64,000 nt of DNA from Hyposmocoma kahamanoa (GCF_003589595.1 NW_020653750.1:10145775-10209774); one strand, 5' to 3'. Positions 11,661 to 23,285 are shown, numbered from the stretch's first letter. Numbers and translations: made by a program. The notes: a model not told the origin generated them from the sequence alone.

Positions 11661-11831
11661 CTTTTTTGTGATACCATGTGACGGGACGAAGAAGTCGTGC
11701 GCCTGCTGGTAAGAGAAACGCCTGTCCATAATAATCACAGTGCCACTCAGAGCTTTAAATTACAGGGGCACTGCCACTGCGCCCGTCACTCTGAGACACA
11801 AATTCACAAGTCCCAGGTGCCAGTATATAAC
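11661..11831 (-). repeat. Family A repeat, 3' half (A6)
   Basis: It runs from CTTTTTTGTGATACCATGTG to CAAGTCCCAGGTGCC. It is 5'-truncated relative to the element. Confidence 0.8.
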
Positions 11832-12083
11832 CAAAACTTCTCGACACTATGTAGCTGGAGCAAAGAGAGTCTACGATGGAACGAGCTCGCGTAGCAGATG
11901 CCTATTCAGTCGCACCTTAAAGCAATAATTTGATTAAACTAGCATTTAGGTCTTTATACAGGCTGAAGATTATTAAAACCTCACAGTCAACACTAATGTT
12001 AGTCAACACTAATTATTAACGTGACAGAGTATTTATTTTTAATGAATTATTTATGACTATAGAACACAGAAGAACTTTGATTC

Positions 12084-12345
12084 TTTTTTTTTATAGTGAC
12101 GAACTTATCATGCGCCTGGTGGTTAGCGACACGCCTGTATACAACAGTTGCTGTGTTACTCAGAGCTTGAAATTGCAAAGATCTATGGGCACTGCCCCTG
12201 CGCCCGTCGCCCCAAGACACAAGTTGACATGTTCCGTGTGCCTGTAATTTCACCAGCACTCTTACCCTTCCAAAACGAATCGCAGTAATGCTCACTGCTT
12301 GGCGGCAGAAATTGATAAGGTGGCAGTACCAGAGCTCCGTCACTC
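12084..12345 (-). repeat. Family A repeat (A7)
   Basis: It starts with the tail T run and runs to AAGGTGGCAGTACC. One arm of the first hairpin is deleted (GCAGTAATGCTCACTGCTTG). The 119-codon minus frame across it is a shadow of the repeat. Confidence 0.85.
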
Positions 12346-12629
12346 GCTCGAGCTCACGCGATAAGTACTTACCGCTGAGTGTATCGCCAACTGTGCAAGC
12401 GCTCAAACAATTCTTTTATTTCTGTTATAATCTTTGTACAAACCCAGCATTTGGTTCCGCACAACTGCACACTGCGGGCAACATTATTTTCACCTCTCTG
12501 AGCACGTGATTAGGTTCCTTTTTCCTCGTAGTAAGCGCCTGGTGTCATTAGTCAGATTTAGTAAGCTTTTATAGAGTAGGCATTTTCGATAACGTATGAG
12601 AGTATCTGTTACGTAGTAACTATAAAGTA

Positions 12630-12672
12630 ATGCCTGGACGAACTCTTTTACAAGGAGCTCTAATGCTATTGA
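12630..12672 (-). repeat. Family A 5' end fragment (A8)
   Basis: Only the first ~40 bp of the element remain, TGCCTGGACGAACTCTTTTA to AGCTCTAATGCT. Confidence 0.65.
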
Positions 12673-12679
12673 GATTCTA

Positions 12680-13175
12680 ATCACTAGCGAACAAGAACCA
12701 ATATATAAAACATTAATTACAAAGTTCATAAGCGCCTAAACCAGCCGGCGTTTACACCAATAATCTCAATGGTTTATCGGATGGAATTTAATTGACGACT
12801 AATAGAACTAATTCGCCAATTTATTTATCGTTTTATGATCGTTTTTATGATCAGATGTAATTTAGAACTGGGCGCTAGGACGCAGCTGGCACATTATTTT
12901 AAAGCCTCGAATTCATTAGGGAGCAATACATGTTCTGAATAATGCTCATGAATGTTAAAATTTATTTGTTAATGTTAGCCCAAAGTTTTGCTACACGCTG
13001 CACTTAATTATCTTCTATCTCTTAGAGTCTTTCTAACTAGTAAACGGCTGGCAACCAGCTCTGCAAACTTCTTGTCTTAGTTTAGAACAGCTCAGCTGCA
13101 TTCCGATGTTTCAGGAACTTTGGCGAAAATTAGCAGTTGTAGAAACTTCTATGTATTGTATTGGTATACGTGGTC
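12680..13175. other. No gene seen
   Basis: The sequence is mixed and unique-looking, without coding or repeat signals. Confidence 0.5.
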
Positions 13176-13179
13176 AAAG

Positions 13180-13305
13180 ATAAGTGCCACCTTACTTATT
13201 TCTGCCGCCAAGCAGTAATGTGAACACTACTGCATTCCGGATTGAAAGGGTGCTGGTGAAATTACAGGCACATGGGAATGGGACTTGTCAACTTATTGGT
13301 CGGGG
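13180..13305 (+). repeat. Family A 5' half (A9)
   Basis: It runs from GTGCCACCTTACTTATTTC to GGGACTTGTCAACTTATTGG. The 3' half and the tail are missing. Confidence 0.75.
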
Positions 13306-13647
13306 ATAGTGCAAATCCGCGTTACATACGCGGATATGTATAGGTAAAAGGCCGCTACTATGTCTCTAAGCCGTATCATTACTAATAAAAAGTTTGTTGT
13401 GGTTACCTTAAATCTTTTTGATGATATACCATAAATCAATCCGTGTCATTAAATGTATTATTGTATGTATAAAGATAACGAACGATGAAAAGAACTGTTT
13501 CTCGTATAATTCTTACGGAGTCGTGGTGGTATGAAATTTTTTATTTTACTTTCAGGGCGTGCTGGTAAACTTTATGTATAATATTAATGTGTGATACCAG
13601 AGTTGACGAACAATCATATTGTTAAGTATTTTGTAGAGAAAAATGTA

Positions 13648-13968
13648 AGAGCGGTTACCCACGGCGGCTTTTAGCAGCGATGCAAACGCGATGCAGTCGC
13701 GATGTAGTTGCTAATTGTCACTTTACACATGCGCGCGATTTTAAATGCAAACGCGTTGCAAGCGCGACTACATCGATACAAACGCGCGATTACATCGCTA
13801 CACTTGCGATTTACAGGCGTTTGTATCGATGCAATCGCACGTTTGTATCGATGCAGTCGCGCGTTTGCATCGATCCAATCGCCTATAAACCGCAAGTGTA
13901 GCGATGCAATCGCGCGTTTCACGAACGCGTGTTTGCATCGCTGCTAAGTCGCCGTGTGTGACCACTCT
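13648..13968. mobile_element. CpG-rich palindromic TIR element, copy 1
   Basis: The terminal arms pair AGAGCGGTTACCCACGGCGG with the complement of CCGTGTGTGACCACTCT. Both ends are flanked by TA (13646-13647, 13969-13970). The body is a nest of degenerate inverted and direct copies of CGATGCAATCGC-like units, giving near self-complementarity over most of its 321 bp. The overlapping ORFs on both strands are artefacts of this. A second copy is at 36196-36427. Confidence 0.85.
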
Positions 13969-13974
13969 TAGATT

Positions 13975-14870
13975 TGTTACGGCGATTTAATGATATTGAA
14001 TGAAATTAAAATAATTGTAACTCTTGTTCATAGACGTGCAAATTACATTTAAAATCCTCAAGTTGTAACTATACTAAGTTAAAAGTGAATTCGTTGTATT
14101 GTAAATGTATAAAAATAGTAAGTGCGATCCTATTCAACACTAGTTGCGCAATCATCTGCCATAGTCAGCTTACGTATCATTCCTTCGATCACAATCGCGA
14201 ACAACAATAAAAAGCATTTTTCTTTTATTTTATTAGTTAGAGCCCTTACGTACTTACTGCTTCTTTATCGTTATTATTACGAGAGCTTTTAGGGCAAATG
14301 TCATTATGAAGGATTATGGGGGAGAGTAGCTAGTATTGCTTTATGAATCCTTTTAATTGATTAAGTTCCATGACTATGGAAGTTAATGTTGAGCAGGTAT
14401 TTAAATAGTTTATTTCAATTTATTTATTTATACTCAGGTTGCATTGACACATAAATACATACCTTATACACCAACATACACAATAATAATACTATAATAA
14501 ACCACTATTTATTTATTAACATGTATGGACTCCTCCCGGACTAGGTACGAGATTTTAAGACCTAATTCTGTAACGATTGCATACAATACTTTTCCAACCA
14601 ATGTTTAATGTAATATGTTTTGTTAACAGTCCCCGACAACAAACTCAAATAAACGCTACAAAACTAGAGACTTAGCTATAGAAGTGTCCGTGATTGGCCA
14701 AGTACCACTTACATTTTAACGAGTAAGGTGGAGCGTTTGAGTAGCCTCATACTTGATATTGTTTTTAATTTTTTTTTTTGCCAAATGGTTATGCCTTTGT
14801 ACCTGTTACGTAATACTTTGAGATGTTATTGACTAAAATAATTTTAATTTTTATAATATCATATATACCC
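13975..14870. other. AT-rich DNA, no feature seen
   Basis: No coding, tandem or inverted structure stands out here. Confidence 0.5.
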
Positions 14871-14881
14871 TGTCGTTATTC

Positions 14882-15375
14882 CATCGAGTATATAACCAGA
14901 AATAGAAACGAAATAAGGGCCATATATTCCTGTTAACACATTAGCGATACAGCTCTTATAAATATCAACTCTCGTTTGCACTGAGATATAGACAGGTCAA
15001 CTACCGACCTGTGTGTACGTCTCTGTATATTCCAAAAATATTCTGTATTTATTGTAATAAAGATAATATCTCTAACAATGCCATTCTATTCTATTCGGTG
15101 GTGTAGGAAAAACAGCAAAACATCTAATTACAAAACAAACGGAATCACATTTCATCGGTAATTAAATATTAAATATGTAATTTTGCAATTTTCGTCCATT
15201 ATAGCAACGTTCGAGTTCAGTGGTCATTTGAAGTGAAACAATTGACGACACCCGTCAATTGTTTCGAACTCGGGCTGGCCAATCGGAGCGCAGTTGTCAC
15301 AGTAATAATATGGCAGAATAATTTTCAAACAAATTAAATGACATTTCGTCTCTATTTCTGGTTATATACTCGATG
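14882..15375. mobile_element. hAT-like MITE with 8-bp target duplication
   Basis: TIRs of about 33 bp start CATCGAGTATATAACCAGAA on the left, and their complement ends at 15375. Flanks are CGTTATTC (14874-14881) and CATTATTC (15376-15383), an 8-bp near-identical duplication, which is the size produced by hAT transposases. The interior (494 bp) has no transposase frame. A small hairpin (GAAACAATTGACG with its complement) lies at 15235-15265. Confidence 0.75.
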
Positions 15376-15459
15376 CATTATTCTGATCAGTAACACAGTG
15401 ACGCGTTTAAGGAGACTTTTTTAATTAGCAAAAATATATAGCATAAATATATATAACCT

Positions 15460-16145
15460 GTGCAAGCGAGTCCGCACAGGGACCTTCTCAATCAGGTCCT
15501 GACCCCAGATCAGCCCGTTTGCACAGACATCATCCGGTGAGCTACCCCGGGTGCACCTACAGCTATCTCCCTATTTTCCAGATAGGTACCGGAGACGTAG
15601 GCACGCTAACTTCCCATTGCGCATTGCGCAACTAATGGTTGCCATCGCTAAGCCGTTGACTCTAATATCCATTACCAAATCTCCACTTTGGTGGCGGAGC
15701 GGCCGACACGCTCACCTCTCGACGCCGAAGCGTCTCTGCAGTTCCCAGAAACCTACGCAGCTGGAGGGATAGGTGGATATCTAGCTCATCCTCTACTAAC
15801 CCGGCGGACTGGTACCGGAGGTGCCGATCGCAGTGTCCTACGACAGTGCTCGGACATAGCTTCCGACTTAAAAAGCAACTCTCACGTGACCTCATCAAGA
15901 CCGCTACTAAGATGCGCTAACTGCGCGTGGGATGAAAACCCCGGCCGCATGCTACTGGGGCAGACGAGCGTATTCATTCCTACAGCTAACTACAAACCCC
16001 GGCGAGTCCATACCCAAGTCCTGGTTCACTGGAGATGAAGGCGTATCACTGGCAGAGGGCTTGTCCAGAATGCCCACTGTACCCTGGTCTAACCGGGAAG
16101 CCCATAGTCTCACCGGAACTCCCTATCTCTCGGGTCAGTAGTCAT
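15460..16145 (-). pseudogene. GC-rich degenerate block, perhaps LINE ORF1/5'UTR remnant
   Basis: This ~690-bp stretch is much richer in G+C than its flanks and has no microsatellite. Frames are open on both strands for up to about 115 codons but none is recognisable. The minus frame near 15960-16080 reads KPSASDTPSSPVNQDLGMDS, a Ser/Pro-rich text resembling a disordered gag-like ORF1, then meets stops. It could be the 5' part of a LINE or an unknown gene remnant. Confidence 0.3.
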
Positions 16146-16373
16146 GTATCGGTGGACAGTTGGTAACGTACTGCGTAAAATAAAGTATGAATTACGTATA
16201 CTAAAGCGCGACACGTGGCTAAAGTAGGTGGCCGTGTGTGCAGAATTATACCCAAGAATGTATGAGACCATACCTTTTTTTTTTTTTAAACAACAACACA
16301 CCAGTTGTCACGTTGTAAATTTTGCTATCTATGCAACTTTGTCTTCTGCTTGGCTCAAATTCAAACAATTTTT

Positions 16374-16830
16374 AACCGACTTAAAAAAAGGAGGAGGTTC
16401 TCAATTCGATTGTTTTTTTTTGTATGTATGTTACGCGATAACTCCGGTAATTGTGAACCGATTTTCATGATTATTTTTGTTGGAAAGAGGGTACCTCCAT
16501 AGTGGTCCCATTTAATTTTAAAGAAAATCATCCACCTCTAAGGGTGGCTGTTCACGTACGAAGATTCATTTTTATAAATAGCGCCTAAATTTTATTATAA
16601 GAAGCAATTATTTTAATGGTTGATTTTGCTATTCTCCAATTCAAGGCGTTTTTCTCTCTCAATATACTTTGAGTAATGAGAACCGATTTTTAATATCTCC
16701 TGTGTCAAGTCCCGTATAGTGGTGAACTAGGGGATGAATCCGGGTTTGCGCACTTTCAGGGAACCGATTTCAATAAAACTTAGTAATTATATGAAATTCC
16801 ACGTACTTTTGAAGTCGGTTTTTTTACTCA
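16374..16830 (+). repeat. Family B repeat, long form (B1)
   Basis: Family B starts TTTAACCGACTTNAAAAAAGG, contains TATGTATGTTACGCGATAAC, GAACCGATTTTCATGAT and GGTGGCAAACTAGGGGATGA, and ends ACTTTTGAAGTCGGTTTTTT followed by a CTCTGTACTGAG-like tail. The first and last ~14 bp are inverted repeats. This copy and B7 (42453) carry an extra internal module of about 165 bp (16555-16730). Confidence 0.85.
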
Positions 16831-16839
16831 GTACTCTGT

Positions 16840-18300
16840 ACTGAGATTATCTTGTATAGGTGTGTAAAGTATGAAGAATTTTACTATCATGAAAAACAGC
16901 ACCGTCAAAGACAATAAATAAATAATATGAGCGATTTATTAAACGATTTTGAGTATCATGTACCTATAAAAGGCGATATCAAATTAAAGCGGACATGGAC
17001 ATGGTTTAACAACACTGAGACCTCGGTTTCAACCACTTATTTGCACCCTTCGAAGTGAAAACTTCCGGGCACCTCGGCGCCCACAAAACCATAAATGAAT
17101 TAACCGAATGGAAGACACAAGGGTAAAAGAGAATCTTGCCCAACGTATTAGCAAAAACAGAACTGCTGGCATTAATCATTTTTGGGCAGTTTTACTGTGT
17201 CTTTTTTTAATAAGTTGTAATGTTAATCCTTTGTTTCGATTCTTAAAAACATCACCAGACGATAGAGTCAAATTATCATGAGTGTAAAAAGTTTAATTGG
17301 TAGAGAAGCTTGGCATGCTGTTCCAGATAGTACTGTAGAAGTTATAGTGCACAGTTAATCATATGAATAACTCGCATTATGCTTGGCAAAATTCGCATCA
17401 ATCGCCAGAGCACATATCATCTTTCATTGTCAAATGAATCAGATATTTTGAAAAGCGTCTGACCGCGGTGTTTTGTACCCGTTTTGGCTCAGGTCCAACA
17501 CTCAAAATGTTTCATGCAGTAGCTTGGATACAATTTAACTACGTGAAGTCAAATTGTCGGACGGAGTTGCATTCAAAGTTCCTGCTGGCTGGTTATTGGC
17601 CGGCCAGGCGTCTTGGAGAATCCGTTGCGGATCAAGCTCAGCGCTGAATAAGTTAATGAAGTTTACGAGTTATCTGTGTGTTATAAGTTGGTTGACACGA
17701 TAACAGGCTTTTTGTGCATTTCGTGTTAAGTCATTGCGTTTAATTTATAATAGAATGAAAGCAGCGATTTTGAAGGAACATCGTGAAAATATCGGATGTA
17801 GAAATATTTCAAAGACGGAGTAAATTTTTGAGAAGAATACGAAGTGATTAATCATCTGAATTTATTATTTACCGTCTCCCGCGACATGTTTTGTGCCCCA
17901 ATTACCCAGGTAATTATCCCATTAGTGGTAGCGGACGGCGCATAATCGCGCACTCAAATTCTCTCTTAATGAGTCGAACCTCTGCCACCCGATCCTCAAA
18001 CAATCTGATCTTAAGTAAATGCTCGCTTACGGTATAAATATAAATTTGACTTAAAACAAGAAAATAATTAAAATAAATATTAGCATATTAACTTACATGG
18101 TCTATAACTTATATATTAATTGTTTATAATACTTACGGCACCTCGACTTAAAACGGTAATTTTTAAAATCCCAGACGAATCCAAGTCATGATAACAAATC
18201 TAAGCGACACCAAAACACTTCAATCAACTGGTGTTAACCATTCCTCGGTAAGGAAAAGGCTTAGCACTGCACAGGTATGTAATTAACAAACGTTATGTTA
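16840..18300. other. Repeat-poor unique sequence upstream of candidate promoter
   Basis: No family A-E copy and no convincing ORF lie here. It may hold regulatory DNA for the candidate first exon, but no specific motif can be assigned by eye. Confidence 0.4.
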
Positions 18301-18325
18301 AAGTTTCAGGGTTAAAAGCGGGCCT

Positions 18326-18356
18326 TATAAATTGAATCAGCGGTGTAGAGCCAGTC
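18326..18356 (+). promoter_or_regulatory. Candidate core promoter (TATA box + initiator)
   Basis: TATAAA begins at 18326 and a CCAGTC initiator-like element has its A at 18353, 27 bp downstream, which is normal spacing for an insect TATA promoter. It sits exactly at the edge of a GC-rich block in AT-rich DNA. This comes from reading only; no transcript evidence is available. Confidence 0.4.
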
Positions 18357-18666
18357 GGAGCGGGAGAGCGAGCGCGCAGGCGGGCCGCACGCGGCGGGTG
18401 CGGGCGTCGGCGGCGAGGCAGACTCGGCGCCACCTGTCGCTTGGCGGCGTGGCGGAAGAGGCGGCCGGGCGGCGCGGCGCTCGCGAGGCGGCTCAGCGAC
18501 TGAGCCCGGGCACGTGGGCCGCCTTGCCAGGCGCCGGCCGCCGCCCAGGTGCATGCCCCGCGCCCCGCGCCCTGCCCCGCCGGCTCCCGGCCACCGCTGC
18601 ACCCTCCTGCACTCTGCACCCCCAGACTCTCTCCGGGTTCTATCATTGCTAATTAAAAACTGTAAA
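18353..18666 (+). other. Candidate GC-rich first (untranslated) exon with 5' splice donor
   Basis: Base composition jumps to strongly GC/CpG-rich from about 18350 to 18620 in an AT-rich region that is otherwise free of repeats. The block ends near CTGTAAA|GTAAGT (donor GT at 18667), a strong splice donor on the same strand as the TATA/initiator pair. Open frames exist on both strands, but the + frame lacks an ATG start, so I read it as 5'UTR. A perfect hairpin GGCTCAG-CGA-CTGAGCC lies near 18491. A GC-rich transposon fragment is the alternative. Confidence 0.35.
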
Positions 18667-18746
18667 GTAAGTCGATGAACATGCTTAAGATATTGCCTCG
18701 TCTAATTAATATAATATATGCTCGTAGAATATTAATACGTATATCG

Positions 18747-18952
18747 CCGGTGTTTTGTAGAAAAGGCGAAAGCGCCATTTCGAGATTTTTTTTCAGGAGA
18801 ATGCTCCCGTTACTTTTACGTCAAAACAGAATAAAAGCAAAAATGAATTTTAAAACAAGACGTAAATATTTGAAAACATTCGTTAAAAACTACAATATGC
18901 TCCCCGAAAAAATTGTCGAAATGGCGTTTTCGCCCCTTCTACAAAACACCGA
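18747..18952. mobile_element. Short TIR element (MITE-like)
   Basis: Inverted arms of ~57 bp at 18747-18806 and 18896-18952 share GGTGTTTTGTAGAA and GCGCCATTTCGA. About 90 AT-rich bases separate them. A 99-codon frame crosses the whole palindrome and is not a gene. Confidence 0.75.
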
Positions 18953-18969
18953 CTATGAAATTATACAAT

Positions 18970-20200
18970 ATTAATATATACATATATGTAGTTACTAAAT
19001 GTTAGGACAGGACAATAATGTACTTTTTAATCATTTTTAATGTATATATTATTTATGTACATCCCGCTAATTTCGTATTAATGTTCTCGCCTTTGTAACA
19101 CGTGTTTCGCTTTGCTTGGCGTTCTGTGAATTGTTTATTTAGCTCATTGCAAAAACATAGTTGTCACTTCCGTAACTTTGACTATTACTTTTTCTGCCCT
19201 TTAACTTTGATTAATGACTAACTGGCTTTTCTGTGCACAGCTCACTTGGCCGCTGGCGGTGGGTGTCGCTTCATATAAAATTAATGTAGACCTTTGATCA
19301 TGTCAACGAGCGAGTGCTTCACCAGATGTCTCTGCCTTTCTAATTAGGTGTTTTCATCAAACATGAGTATATTAGCAAAATTCGTTTGATTAATGTCCAC
19401 ATTCAATTGTTAATTACATTAGATGTGCGTAATTGTGAAGTTACGTAAGATTTATGGGGTCAGTACGAGAGTTCTGCAATTGTACGTCTAGATAAGTGAT
19501 GCTTATACTAGGCGTAAACATAAAATGGACGGTTATACATCTATAAAGTATAATTCAAAATATAAGGCTGCCGTCCAACTTTTTATGGTCCGTAAAGCAA
19601 TGTTATGTGACTAGCGGGCCCTGTTGCTTCCGTAGGACCCCCCGGGTCTCATTGGATTTTGGTTAAGTAAATATATTGAGTAGGAACAGGGCACTGATCA
19701 ATGTGGGTCGAGTTCCCTTTTCGTGCGTTCCCGGAATATCTAATGCTTCGTCAACTGATACTTTCGCAGATTGTCGAGGTTATGATAAGCGATGTTAATT
19801 TCGCACACTCAGCTTTGCTTTTTTCGTCTGCAATCCTTTCTTTTGTTCTTGTCATTTCGAGTTGCTGTGATTTTCAGTTACTTTTCTTTATAACATAAAA
19901 ATAGTAAAAGGAACAAAGGAAAGTGAACATGAATGATATATAGAATTCGATTTTCTCGTGAGTCGTGTAACCGAAATGTAGGTACTTTCCAAAACAGCGC
20001 TGGCAGCACCAATATCCTTGTCAAAAATAATAGAATTTTGGTAACTTTCCAGATATTGGCACCTATAGTTTTATTTTCTTTGAAATAAAACTGTAATAAA
20101 TAAGATATGAGAAACGGCTTATAGGCTTATAGGCTTATAGGGGTTATAGTGCCCTTTCCGCTGATTCCAGATACTTTAATTACTTATTTCGTCAATAACA
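18970..20200. other. Repeat-poor DNA, no gene seen
   Basis: It contains a short tandem GGCTTATA repeat near 20118-20143 and a perfect 10-bp stem/6-nt loop hairpin (AGTTTTATTT and its complement) at 20067-20092. No coding signal is seen. Confidence 0.5.
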
Positions 20201-20201
20201 C

Positions 20202-20520
20202 CCTCAGTACAGTACAGAGTACTAAAAAAACAACCTCAAAAGTTCGTGGACTTCATTCATTTGCCAAGTTTTATTGTAATCTGTTACCGGAAAGTGTACG
20301 AAACTGGATTCATCTCCTAGTTTGCCACCTTTAGAGGTGGAATATTTTGTTAAAATTTAAATGGAACCAATACTGAAGTATACTTCCAATAAAAAATAAT
20401 CATCAAAATCGGTTCACAAATGTTATCGCGTATCGCGTATCGCGGAGTTATCGCGTAACATACATATAACAAAAATACAGTCGAATTGAGAGGCTCCTCC
20501 TTTTTTGAAGGCGGTTGAAA
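20202..20520 (-). repeat. Family B repeat (B2)
   Basis: A reverse copy from TCAGTACAGTACAGAGTACT to CTTTTTTGAAGGCGGTTG. It includes a small local duplication of GCGTATC within the ATAACTCCG segment. Confidence 0.85.
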
Positions 20521-20625
20521 ATGTAGATTACGTTGTTTATGATAAGGAAAGCAGAGCGGTGCCTACGCTACGTCCCATTATACATCGCTATTATACAAGG
20601 CTATCGGCTATAGATAATGTAGCTT

Positions 20626-20908
20626 AGTAGCAGTAGAGCTCCTTGTAAAAGAGTTCGTCCAGGGAAGTACTGCCACCTTACCTACTTCTGCCGCCAAGCA
20701 GTAATGTCCGCATTACTGTGTTCCGGTTTTGAAGGGTAAGGGTGCTGGTGAAATTACAGGCACATGAGACTTGTCAAGTTATGTATCAGGGTGACAGGCG
20801 CAGTGGCAGTGTCCCTCAGATCTCTCTGAGTGGCATTGCAACTGTCATGGCCAGGCGTGTCACTTACCACCAGGTGCACGACTTGTTCACTTGATATCGT
20901 AAAAAAAA
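20626..20908 (+). repeat. Family A repeat, full length (A10)
   Basis: This is one of the cleanest copies. It starts TTAGTAGCAGTAGAGCTCC, carries hairpin 1 (GCAGTAATGTCCGCATTACTG) and ends GATATCGTAAAAAAAATATA. Confidence 0.9.
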
Positions 20909-20909
20909 T

Positions 20910-22280
20910 ATACTTCGCAGTATTCTCAATCACATGGATTGACAGCGTATTTAATTGTCACGCGCACATACGAGTACATAATACACATACTTACATAAAG
21001 ACAAATTTTCCTGCTCCAAAATTAGTAATTCAATCTCCTAAAGCAGTTAGAACTGATTTAAATTTCGATTCTCCTACAAATTATTCGTACATTGTTACAC
21101 CAAGGGGTAAGGCGCTGAATATCTAGATACAGGACTTCCTAATTCGGCCGTAATGGCATTATCTATTTGAAGTGTACATTCCACAGGCTATTCTAGCATT
21201 TAACTTCTTTAGTTTAGCTTTTTTTTACATTTAGGCTCATAAAAGCACCACTTACGTAACGACACACTTCCGATTAATGTTAAAGGCTTATTTATATAAA
21301 TGGCTAAGTGGCAATGTATTCTATAATTCAATCGAATTTTACAAAGAGAGATCAATTATTTGACTTTGACAACTATTTTTAATAGTGTATCATGTTTCAT
21401 GTTATTTTATGAACATTTAAATTGTAGTATTTTAATGGAGTTTTAATGACAGTAATTTTATGACATTGTACTCTCGACTTGGGTAAGAACTGTGAATCAT
21501 ATTGAATGTAACATCTTTATTCTACCAGTTCATATAATAAATGTGTCTTATTTCTAATCTCTAAAAGCACTCATCATTCTCGTATAAATGGATTGATGGT
21601 GATGATGATTTGTTTACAGTCTTCCAATTTCCTAACGTCACGAGACACATACGGTTTTATAGGAGACCCAATTCCCTGTATGCTTTGACAAGCCAATATC
21701 TGTCAAACGATCGTACAACCTCGAACGTAATGCGATGCAATTTGTGTCACAATTTCTAGTTAACCCGAAATGTATTTTAGCTACTATTAAGTGTTTTCCA
21801 AGTAACTTTAACAAATGGCACGCTTTTGTGCTTTGCATTTTGAATCTCTTAAATATAATTTACTTAAAATATGAGCACATTAGCCTAGCACATTCTTTCA
21901 GGAAAGAGCGGGAGGCAGACACTTACGCACCATCACACACGCACACATTCCTACACATAAATGACAATTTATGTTAGCAATTTACAGTTAGTTATGTATT
22001 CTGTTTTTATAATAAAAGTTTTAATTTATTTTTTCACCCAAAGTCGTAACGATGTCACATATATTTTACATACGTAGTGAGTTTCTGTAATTGGCTGTTG
22101 TACTGCCTATAGGACATTTGTAAAATATGCATAATACTTATGCAGAAACTTTGTTGATTAAATAAAATAAAATAAAACTAAAATTAAGTTTAAAGATAGA
22201 CGTGACATTGTCTATTAATGATTTTTAGATATATTACATTTTATGTTTAGAACAATGTCACGCTATGTTTTATATTCAAA
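20910..22280. other. No gene seen
   Basis: The DNA is AT-rich. An AAAAT/TAAAA-type run at 22155-22185 may be the tail of an unrecognised retroelement. Confidence 0.45.
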
Positions 22281-22289
22281 ATTTAACAC

Positions 22290-22720
22290 ATCACAAATAT
22301 TAGACGTGCTGAAGAAGAGATCTATGTAAGCGCTAGTCAGTCTGTATAAGCACACATCGATCAGATAGAATCTGTTCAACGTCGATTTCTAAGAATGCTT
22401 TGTAGTAGATTTGGATTGAGACGTAAGTTGTTAGGTTATAAAAACAGACTCAATAAATTTCATGTAGAAACCCTTACCCACCGTCGATTTACCGGTGACT
22501 TATGTACATTGCACAAAATAGTTAATGGTGGACTTGGTGACATATTACTGGATAGGATCTATATAAGGGTGCGAACTCGTTTAGTTCGCCGACCTCAATT
22601 ATTTGCTAATCAAGCTCAAGTAGTAATAATTTCTACAAATTGTACTATATCGTTATTCTTGTTTTTTGTTCATAAGATCGCACAGTCTATGGTTTTCTGA
22701 ATGCTGTGTACAGTTATAAT
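22290..22720 (+). mobile_element. Jockey-type LINE, C-terminal ORF2 fragment
   Basis: The frame reads HIDQIESVQRRFLRMLCSRF, then LNKFHVETLTHRRFTGDL and LHKIVNGGLGDILL. This is the region downstream of the reverse-transcriptase domain in Jockey-group LINEs. EN and RT cores are missing, so it is a dead 5'-truncated insertion. Confidence 0.75.
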
Positions 22721-22854
22721 TGGAATGCAGATTTACTGATGTTTCTTTTTAAAATAATTTTGTTTCAAAATAATGCTGTAATCTGTATTCTGTAATTTGT
22801 ACAATTACAATAAAAATAAATAAACTAAAGGTCCATAGATTTAGAATAAACGAC

Positions 22855-23285
22855 TTAGTCAGAATACGGTATATAAAAAATGGATTTGGCGTAGGATTGG
22901 TTACCATTTTTTCTCGCAAATTCAGTCTGTTTCACGTCACATAAAGTCACAAATCTTAGCAAGATTTTTACGCGGTGCTCGGGGCACAATAAAAATATTA
23001 ATACGAAGAGTTCAATTTCGAGTAACGCTACACGATGCGTTGCGTCGGGTTTGCGTCGCAACCTGAGCGGTGGCGCTGATTAGAACAACATGCGTTGAAA
23101 CGGCGTGCGGCGATGGAACGCATGCTCACCGGACAAGGGGCCAGGAGACGAAGCGGGGAGGGGTGCTGCGGTGCCTAAGTAAGCGGCGTTACGTTGTGAC
23201 GCCACATTGCTCATTGCTCGTGTGGCACTCAGTGCGTTGAAACCATAGCGTTGCGATGACGCACCGCACTAACAGTGCCCGTGTG
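22855..23285. other. GC-rich island, unassigned
   Basis: Bases 23030-23285 are CpG-rich (several CGTTGAAAC and GCGTTGCG motifs, CAGTGCCCGTGTGAC at the end). No long frame or clean TIR pair was found. It may be a degenerate MITE or an old GC-rich element. Confidence 0.3.

Noticed and set aside
12047..12406. 119-codon minus frame
   Set aside because: It lies within family A copy A7; equivalent frames recur, broken, in other A copies.
13671..13947. Three overlapping frames of 73-83 codons
   Set aside because: They are self-similar translations of the CGATGCAATCGC-rich palindromic element on both strands.
18293..18652. Long open frames on both strands in the GC-rich block (96-117 codons)
   Set aside because: GC-rich DNA lacks stops in all frames. 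The + frame has no ATG start, and the residue mix (Ala, Arg, Gly, Pro) is compositional.
18675..18974. 99-codon + frame near the candidate first exon
   Set aside because: It runs straight through a ~57-bp inverted-repeat element; the frame is a by-product of the palindrome.
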